Part shown: in pieces, positions 59,397-64,000 of the stretch
Numbering within the stretch: the stretch's first letter is position 1
How the letters are laid out: each line of letters opens with the position of its first letter
From: Georgenia subflava
Lineage (GTDB): Bacteria > Actinomycetota > Actinomycetes > Actinomycetales > Actinomycetaceae
Direction: 5' to 3'
DNA: 64,000 nucleotides
Assembly (NCBI RefSeq): GCF_009193155.1
Contig: NZ_VUKD01000002.1
Coordinates: 248,001-312,000, forward strand
The notes under the pieces: model-generated
Seen by the model: only the letters and a program-made list of their open reading frames with translations
The model's database searches: none
Told to the model about the DNA's origin: nothing
Program-made: the position numbers and the translations under genes

Positions 59397-59445
59397 TTGA
59401 ACCAGGTGACGGCGTCGACATATGCAGGAGGGTCGACGCCGTCAC
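59397..59445 (+). promoter_or_regulatory. Perfect 14-bp dyad in the htpX upstream region
   Basis: Arms GTGACGGCGTCGAC (59406-59419) and GTCGACGCCGTCAC (59432-59445) surround ATATGCAGGAGG. TTGAAC (59397-59402) with TATGCA (59421-59426) at 18 bases would put a promoter -10 in the centre, making the arms an operator. If transcription starts further upstream, the same arms fold as a 5'-UTR hairpin exposing AGGAGG. Confidence 0.6.
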
Positions 59446-59471
59446 ACACGCATCTGGAGGACTGCCCAACC

Positions 59472-60335
59472 ATGACCGACCGTCACCACAACGGCCTGAA
59501 GACCACGCTCCTCTTCGCTGGGATGTGGGTGGTGCTGCTGGGCATCGGTGCGCTGGTGGCATCGGGCACCGGCAGCTCGATGTTCATCTGGCTGTTCGCC
59601 GGGATCGGGCTGGTCACGACGGCGTACAGCTACTGGAACTCCGACAAGCTCGCCATCCGCGCCATGGCCGCACGCCCGGTGAGCGAGATCGAGGCGCCCG
59701 CGCTCTACGCGATGGTCCGCGAGCTCGCGACGAGCGCCCGCCAGCCCATGCCGAGGCTCTACATCGCGCCGACCGCTCAGCCCAACGCCTTCGCCACCGG
59801 GCGCAACCCGCGCCACGCCGCCGTGTGCGTCACCGAGGGGATCCTGCGCATGCTCGAGCCGCGCGAGCTGCGCGGCGTGCTCGGCCATGAGCTCATGCAC
59901 GTCTACAACCGCGACATCCTGACGTCCTCCGTGGCCGCCGCGATCGCCGGCGTCATCACCGCCGTCGCGCAGTTCCTCATGTTCTTCGGCGGCGGCCGGG
60001 ACCGCGGCGGCAACCCCCTCGCGCTGCTGGCGACCGCCCTGCTCGCGCCGATCGCGGCGATGCTCATCCAGACGGCGATCTCGCGCACCCGCGAGTTCGA
60101 CGCCGACGAGGACGGCGCCCAGCTCACCGGCGACCCGCTCGCGCTCGCCTCCGCCCTGCGCAAGATCGAGCGCGGGACGGCGGCACGGCCGCTCGAGCCG
60201 ACCCAGCGCATGGAGAACGTCAGTCACATGATGATCGCCAACCCCTTCCGCGGTGGCGGCATGGCGAAGCTTTTCGCCTCCCACCCCCCGATGGACGACC
60301 GCGTCGCCCGCCTGGAGCGCATGGCCGGCTACTGA
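59472..60335 (+). CDS. htpX: Membrane zinc metalloprotease HtpX
   Basis: 287 residues. Two N-terminal membrane segments (about 11-31 and 36-54), PNAFATGRNPRHAAVCVTEGIL, the zinc site LGHELMHVYNRD (His139, Glu140, His143) and Glu208 in SRTREFDADEDGA, with further membrane segments at about 154-173 and 183-203. It degrades damaged membrane proteins, usually in envelope or heat stress. GGAGG lies ten bases before the ATG. The striking dyad 27 bases upstream of the ATG suggests control. Confidence 0.95.
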   Translation: MTDRHHNGLKTTLLFAGMWVVLLGIGALVASGTGSSMFIWLFAGIGLVTTAYSYWNSDKLAIRAMAARPVSEIEAPALYAMVRELATSARQPMPRLYIAPTAQPNAFATGRNPRHAAVCVTEGILRMLEPRELRGVLGHELMHVYNRDILTSSVAAAIAGVITAVAQFLMFFGGGRDRGGNPLALLATALLAPIAAMLIQTAISRTREFDADEDGAQLTGDPLALASALRKIERGTAARPLEPTQRMENVSHMMIANPFRGGGMAKLFASHPPMDDRVARLERMAGY

Positions 60336-60511
60336 AAAGCCCGACGCCACCCGTGACGCTCGTCTGCCCCAGGCGGACCGGCCTCGCGACACCGGCACGG
60401 CGCATCGGCTGCCGGACCCGACCCTCTGCGACCTGCCGGCCGACTCGCCGGCCCTCGTGCTGTCGCCCGGCTCTCGCACACGCCGCGCAAACCCTCCCTC
60501 AGCCGGAACCA

Positions 60512-60552
60512 GGTCGCTGCTCTGGTCGCTATAGCAGCCATATCAGCGACCG
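60512..60552. repeat. Hairpin element, upstream copy
   Basis: Arms GGTCGCTG and CAGCGACC with a partly paired interior and the central GCTATAG. It matches the perfect hairpin at 61659-61704 in arms and centre. The rest of 60336-60692 shows no gene or other clear signal. Confidence 0.7.
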
Positions 60553-60692
60553 CGCTGCCTCTCGGGAACTCACGCGCCTTGTCGACCGGGGCTCGTGCCT
60601 CCGCCGCACGGTCGAGGTGAACATCAGGGATCTGCACCATTTCGCTGTGGATGACGCCGGAGGCACGACGACGTCCCCGGCATGCTGCGGCC

Positions 60693-61607
60693 ATGGAGAG
60701 ACGAGTGCGTGAGGCCGCCGAGGAACGCCTACGCCGCGCTGCCGTCGTCGGCGTCTTCACGGCCCGCATGGCGAGCGAGGCGGGTCTGACCCGAGGTGCG
60801 ATCCGACGAAAGGTCGCATCCGGCCAGTGGGTGAGACTCGTCGGCACCGCGTACGTGGATGCGACCGCGCCGGAGCGGACGGTCATGGATCCGGTGCGGC
60901 AGCGTGCCATCGGCGCAGCACTCACGTGGCCCGAGGGAGTGCTCTGTCTGCGTACGGCTGCGTTGCTCCACGGGATGCCGATACACGATGACGGGCACGC
61001 CCATGTGGCCACTCCCGTCAGGCGCCGTGGCTCCCGCGGATTGGTGCCGCACCTCTTCGGCCTCGACGACAACGACATCAGCCGCATGCTGTCGTTCCGG
61101 GTCACCAGCCGGCGCCGAACAGCGCTCGACTGCCTCGCGCTCTTGCCGTACGGCGAGGCCGAGCGGCTGATGGCCTGGGTGCGTACCCGAGACATCCTCA
61201 GGCTCGCGGACCTGTCCGACGCCCTGACAGAACGCCGCGGAAGGCCGGGGGTGGCGCAACTGCGCCACCTGCTCGTCGTCACGCGCCGCGGTGCGCTGAG
61301 CGAGGTCGAGAGGCGCGTCCACCGGATCTTGGACGAGGCGGGCATCACTGGATGGGTGGCGAACCAGCGCATCGTCGTAGGCGGCCGTGTAGTCGCACGC
61401 GCAGACGTCCTGATTACGGCGGCCAGCGTCATCATCGAGGTCGACGGTCGCGCCGCCCACGCAGACTTCGAAGCAGATCGAGAGCGTCTCAACGTGCTCA
61501 CACTCGCCGGCTACGTCGTCCTGAGGTTCACCTGGCGGCAGATCGTCGACAGCCCCTGGTACGTGCGGGAACAGATTGAGGCGGCCCTGAGACGGGCCGC
61601 CAGATGA
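60693..61607 (+). CDS. AbiEi-like N-terminal domain fused to a DUF559 nuclease-like domain
   Basis: 304 residues. The N-terminal part (VVGVFTARMASEAGLTRGAIRRKVASGQWVRLVGTAYV) is a winged helix as in AbiEi-type IV antitoxins, and the middle includes CLRTAALLHGMP. The C-terminal 90 residues carry VIIEVDGRAAHADFEADRERLNVLTLAGYVVLRFTW, the DUF559/Vsr-like endonuclease pattern with Glu-Val-Asp. Typical of actinobacterial accessory genes with many paralogues. Codon use is less GC-biased than that of neighbours, and the gene lies between two related hairpins, which suggests transfer as a unit. No AbiEii toxin partner is beside it. Confidence 0.8.
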   Translation: MERRVREAAEERLRRAAVVGVFTARMASEAGLTRGAIRRKVASGQWVRLVGTAYVDATAPERTVMDPVRQRAIGAALTWPEGVLCLRTAALLHGMPIHDDGHAHVATPVRRRGSRGLVPHLFGLDDNDISRMLSFRVTSRRRTALDCLALLPYGEAERLMAWVRTRDILRLADLSDALTERRGRPGVAQLRHLLVVTRRGALSEVERRVHRILDEAGITGWVANQRIVVGGRVVARADVLITAASVIIEVDGRAAHADFEADRERLNVLTLAGYVVLRFTWRQIVDSPWYVREQIEAALRRAAR

Positions 61608-61658
61608 TGTCGATGCCGCAACGGGCCTGACGGCGGCGGCACCGTCGAGATCGCGCCG

Positions 61659-61710
61659 CGAGGTCGCTGATGTGGTCGCTATAGGGACCACATCAGCGAC
61701 CTCGTTGTTT
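61659..61710. terminator. Perfect 19-bp hairpin, downstream copy
   Basis: Arms CGAGGTCGCTGATGTGGTC and GACCACATCAGCGACCTCG around GCTATAGG, followed by TTGTTT. It can end the DUF559 transcript and perhaps that of the convergent yajQ, and it is the second copy of the element at 60512-60552. Confidence 0.75.
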
Positions 61711-61794
61711 GGCCAAGCAGGTGACCGCGTGAGGTGGCACGGACCCCACCAACTGTTGAACGGCTTGGCCGCGGCGGTGAGCCGATGAACTCGG

Positions 61795-62292
61795 TCAGCG
61801 GTAGTTGATGAACTGCAGGGCCGCGTCGATGTCGTCGGCGCCCTTGAGGAGCGCGATGACGGCCTGGAGGTCGTCGCGGCTCTTGGAGCTGACGCGCACC
61901 TCGTCCCCGGTGATCTGGGACTTGACGCCCTTGGGACCCTCGTCGCGGATGAGCTTGGTGATCTTCTTGGCGCTCTCCTGGCTGAGGCCCTCCTTCAGCG
62001 AACCAGCCAGTCGGTACTCCTTGCCGGAGGGCTTCGGCTCGCCGTCGCCGAGGTCGAGCGCCTTCAGCGACACGCCGCGGCGGATGAGCTTCGTCTGCAG
62101 GACGTCCAGCACCGCCTTCACCCGCTCCTCGGAGTTCGCGGCCATGGTGACGACGTCCCCGGACAGGCTCACCGAGGCCCCGACGTTCTTGAAGTCGTAC
62201 CGCTGCGAGATCTCCTTCGCCGCCTGGTTGACGGCGTTGTCGACCTCCTGGCGGTCCACCTTGCTGACGATGTCGAACGACGAGTCGGCCAC
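61795..62292 (-). CDS. YajQ-family nucleotide-binding protein
   Basis: 165 residues: [35 protein letters not shown] at the N-terminus and two RNP-like repeats, ending [34 protein letters not shown]. Xanthomonas and Pseudomonas relatives bind c-di-GMP; others bind RNA or nucleotides. The role here is unknown. GAGGAG precedes the GTG at 62292. The longer frame upstream crosses the tRNA-Tyr gene and is rejected. Confidence 0.93.
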   Translation of the reverse strand: MADSSFDIVSKVDRQEVDNAVNQAAKEISQRYDFKNVGASVSLSGDVVTMAANSEERVKAVLDVLQTKLIRRGVSLKALDLGDGEPKPSGKEYRLAGSLKEGLSQESAKKITKLIRDEGPKGVKSQITGDEVRVSSKSRDDLQAVIALLKGADDIDAALQFINYR

Positions 62293-62404
62293 TGGTTCTC
62301 CTCGGGTCGGGGTGCTTGGGGCTGTGACCATCATCGCGCACACCGTGTGCACGAGCACCCCTCGGATGTTGCTATCGTTGCCTGCGCACCTTCCCGAGGT
62401 GCAC

Positions 62405-62486
62405 GGCGAGTTGCCCGAGCGGCCAAAGGGAGCTGACTGTAAATCAGCCGCGGAATGCTTCGCAGGTTCGAATCCTGCACTCGCCA
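62405..62486 (+). tRNA. tRNA-Tyr (GTA)
   Basis: Acceptor GGCGAGT pairs with ACTCGCC. The anticodon loop CTGTAAA has GTA at 62439-62441, a long variable arm makes it class II, and the T arm is GCAGG-TTCGAAT-CCTGC. CCA is not encoded. Confidence 0.96.
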
Positions 62487-62493
62487 CGGACCG

Positions 62494-62522
62494 GCCCATC
62501 AGTGATCGTCTCGCTGATGGGC
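62494..62522 (+). terminator. Hairpin after tRNA-Tyr
   Basis: 9-bp arms GCCCATCAG and CTGATGGGC around an 11-base loop, eight bases after the tRNA. No T run. Confidence 0.6.
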
Positions 62523-62529
62523 TGCCGTC

Positions 62530-62591
62530 ATCTCAGGGGTGAATCACTCCATCTCTGAGGAGGAATCTATCAATCTCAGGGGTGAATCACT
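62530..62591. repeat. Two 19-bp direct repeats
   Basis: ATCTCAGGGGTGAATCACT occurs at 62530-62548 and 62573-62591, 43 bases apart, with TCTGAGGAGGAATCTATCA between. Function unknown; no gene is convincing here. Confidence 0.7.
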
Positions 62592-62654
62592 GGACGACGG
62601 TGGCCCGGAGCGACCGTGCCGGACAGTGGGAGAGACGCGGCCACTGGCTGGTGA

Positions 62655-62792
62655 CAGCAGCGGCCGGCGGCTGTGAGAGGCGCGGTCGGCGGCTGTGAGA
62701 GGCGCGGCCGGCGGCTGTGAGAGGCATGGCCGGCGGCTGGTGAGTGGCGCGGCCGGTGGCCGTGAGCGGGCCGGCCGGCGGCTGTGAGAGGA
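62655..62792. repeat. 22-bp tandem repeat array between tRNA genes
   Basis: GGC(C/T)GGCGGCTGTGAGAGG-type units repeat about six times with a 22-23-base period; CTGTGAGAGG starts at 62671, 62693, 62715 and 62782, with variants near 62737 and 62760. There are no spacers, so it is not CRISPR. Confidence 0.85.
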
Positions 62793-62858
62793 GTCACGCG
62801 CTCCGTCCCCGTTCCGGATTTCGCACTGGCGGCTCGGGCAGGTAGGCTCGTCCGCGCT

Positions 62859-62931
62859 GCCCCGATAGCTCAGTCGGCAGAGCGTCTCCATGGTAAGGAG
62901 AAGGTCAAGGGTTCGATTCCCTTTCGGGGCT
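62859..62931 (+). tRNA. tRNA-Thr (GGT)
   Basis: Acceptor GCCCCGA pairs with TCGGGGC. The anticodon stem TCTCC/GGAGA encloses ATGGTAA with GGT at 62892-62894, and the T arm is AAGGG-TTCGATT-CCCTT. CCA is not encoded. Confidence 0.96.
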
Positions 62932-62980
62932 CTGTTCTGGACAGCCGTCGTATGATCGACGACGGCGGTCCGAAGGACGC

Positions 62981-63054
62981 GGCGGGGTAGCTCAGTTGGT
63001 GAGAGCGCACGACTCATAATCGTGAGGTCGCGGGTTCGAGCCCCGCCCCCGCTA
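62981..63054 (+). tRNA. tRNA-Met (CAT)
   Basis: Acceptor GGCGGGG pairs with CCCCGCT (one G-U end pair). The anticodon loop CTCATAA has CAT, and the T arm is GCGGG-TTCGAGC-CCCGC. CCA follows at 63055-63057. The first pair is intact rather than the mismatch of initiators, so this is an elongator. It precedes rpmG, as in other actinobacteria. Confidence 0.95.
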
Positions 63055-63114
63055 CCAAGAAATGACGAAGCAGCCGATTGGCCGCTCGCACGAAGCCGAA
63101 CGTGAGGAACTGCC

Positions 63115-63285
63115 GTGGCCAGCAAGTCCAGCGATGTCCGCCCCAAGATCACCCTCGCCTGCGAGGAGTGCAAGGAGCGCAACTACATCACCAAGAAGAA
63201 CCGTCGGAACAACCCCGACCGTCTCGAGCTGAAGAAGTTCTGCCCGCGCGACAACCGCATGACCGTGCACCGCGAGACCCGCTGA
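63115..63285 (+). CDS. rpmG: 50S ribosomal protein L33
   Basis: 56 residues beginning [20 protein letters not shown]. It has [21 protein letters not shown] and [18 protein letters not shown]. The zinc ribbon is incomplete: CEEC is present but the second pair is reduced to a single Cys in FCPRD, so this is probably the C-minus (zinc-independent) type or a partial site. GAGGAA lies before the GTG. Its last 18 bases, stop included, are duplicated directly after it. Confidence 0.95.
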   Translation: MASKSSDVRPKITLACEECKERNYITKKNRRNNPDRLELKKFCPRDNRMTVHRETR

Positions 63286-63305
63286 CTCACCGCGAGACCC
63301 GCTGA
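63268..63305. repeat. 20-bp tandem duplication across the rpmG stop
   Basis: CACCGCGAGACCCGCTGA occurs at 63268-63285, as the end of rpmG, and again at 63288-63305, identical over 18 bases. Confidence 0.9.
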
Positions 63306-63337
63306 CCGATCCGGTCACCGGCCCCTAGTCTGGGCAG

Positions 63338-63811
63338 ATGACCGAGTCCAGCACCCGCCCCGCCGGCGTCGACACGACGCTCGTGGGGCGTAGCTATGCC
63401 CCGAGGGAGATCTACGAGGTCTCGCGCGTGAAGATCGCCGAGATGGCCGAGGCCACCGGGGCCACACACCCCGCCCACACCGACCCCGACGCGGCCTGGG
63501 CACTGGGCCACGCCGACGTGGTCGCCCCGCCCACGTTCGCCGTCGTGCTGGCGCAGCGTGCCGAGCAGGCATACGTGGCAAGCCCCGAGTCGGGCATCGA
63601 CTTCTCCCGCGTCGTGCACGCCGAGGAGCGTTTCGTGCACCACCGACCCATCGTGGCGGGGGACCGGCTGCGGACGACCGTGCACGTGGACAAGATCGTC
63701 GAGCGCGGTGGCATCACCCTGGTGACCACCCGCGCCGAGATCGCCGACGACGCCGACACCCCGGTCTCGACGGTCACCTCCGTCCTCGCGGTGCGGGGGG
63801 CCGACAAGTGA
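63338..63811 (+). CDS. MaoC-like dehydratase N-terminal-domain protein, HadA/HadC type
   Basis: 157 residues with the FAS1-type MaoC hot-dog fold: YEVSRVKIAEMAEATGATHPAHTD, VVAPPTFAVVLAQRAE and VHAEERFVHHRPIVAGDRLRTTVHV. This type lacks the catalytic Asp-His and pairs with a catalytic HadB partner, encoded next. In mycobacteria the pair dehydrates 3-hydroxyacyl thioesters of fatty or mycolic acid synthesis. TAGTCT (63326-63331) lies six bases before the ATG. The stop overlaps the next GTG by four bases. Confidence 0.92.
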   Translation: MTESSTRPAGVDTTLVGRSYAPREIYEVSRVKIAEMAEATGATHPAHTDPDAAWALGHADVVAPPTFAVVLAQRAEQAYVASPESGIDFSRVVHAEERFVHHRPIVAGDRLRTTVHVDKIVERGGITLVTTRAEIADDADTPVSTVTSVLAVRGADK

Positions 63812-64000
63812 GCGAGCAGCCCGGCCGCCCCGTCCTGACCGACCTCGAGGTCGGCGCCGTCCTCTTCGAGCGCACCTACGCCGTCGACCGCGGCCGGCTC
63901 GTGCGCTACGCCGGCGCGAGCGGTGACTTCAACCCGATCCACTACAACGACCGCTTCGCCAAGGAGGTCGGCCTGCCCGGCGTCATCGCCCACGGCATGG
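63808..64000 (+). CDS. MaoC dehydratase, HadB type (3' part missing)
   Basis: 64 residues are visible before the window ends. RLVRYAGASGDFNPIHYNDRFAKEVGLPGVIAHGM holds the hydratase-2 motif with catalytic Asp40 and His45. It forms the active subunit with the preceding HadA-like protein. The GTG overlaps the hadA-like stop, so the pair is translationally coupled. Confidence 0.92.
   Translation, partial: MSEQPGRPVLTDLEVGAVLFERTYAVDRGRLVRYAGASGDFNPIHYNDRFAKEVGLPGVIAHGM

Noticed and set aside
59348-59890. A 180-codon + ORF over the htpX start
   Set aside because: It is in another frame from htpX, begins in repeats and turns Arg/Ala-rich as shadow frames do.
62655-62792. Possible CRISPR array
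   Set aside because: The units are contiguous 22-base repeats without unique spacers and no cas genes are present.
62544-63182. A 212-codon minus-strand ORF
   Set aside because: It crosses the tRNA-Thr and tRNA-Met genes and a tandem repeat array, which explains its repeated SHSRRP-like motif.

Overview
The window is very GC-rich, with strong G/C bias at third codon positions, many GTG starts and four-base ATGA/GTGA gene overlaps. It comes from an actinobacterium, probably in or near the Micrococcales. Supporting this are the 32-residue ribosomal protein bS22, a complete menaquinone pathway beside a 14-gene NuoA-N operon, FprA-type ferredoxin reductase, disA close to radA, and many genes whose -10 hexamer lies only 6-8 bases before the start codon (leaderless transcripts). 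The species cannot be named from the sequence.

Layout. 0-5 kb: a membrane protein cut by the window edge, then mutY, a secreted or anchored protein, disA, a 46-residue protein and radA (genome maintenance and c-di-AMP). 5-10.5 kb: an acyl-CoA dehydrogenase, then a ROK repressor divergent from xylA-xylB (xylose use). 10.5-20 kb: an MFS transporter, a KtrA/KtrB-type potassium system, an AcuC-like deacetylase, a small HTH protein, bS22, a HAD phosphatase, a glutaredoxin-like protein, a YceI/MarR divergent pair and a histidine phosphatase. 19.4-23.5 kb: tlpA-ccdA-resB-ccsA, System II cytochrome c maturation. 23.5-38.4 kb: menaquinone genes menA, menE, menB, menC, menD, menF, menG and a menJ-like reductase, interleaved with a DUF3048 lipoprotein, an SMR exporter/TetR pair and an HtrA protease. 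38.5-54.9 kb: nuoA-N, closely followed by a polyprenyl diphosphate synthase likely to make the quinone tail. 55-64 kb: rarD, fprA, htpX, a DUF559 nuclease-like gene between two related hairpins, yajQ, three tRNAs, rpmG and two hadA/hadB-type dehydratase genes, the last cut by the window edge.

Functionally, 19-56 kb is a respiratory block. It covers haem ligation to cytochrome c, synthesis of the menaquinone ring and tail, and NADH:menaquinone oxidoreductase. Its NuoG has lost all four cysteines at the place of the extra N7 iron-sulfur cluster.

The most unusual structural signals are these. Short tandem duplications sit at or across the stop codons of at least four genes, with related tandem arrays in other spacers. 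A DUF559 gene is flanked by two copies of a hairpin with the same loop. A perfect 14-bp dyad lies just upstream of htpX. Several dyads or direct repeats are good candidates for local regulator sites. No IS element, prophage or CRISPR array was seen.
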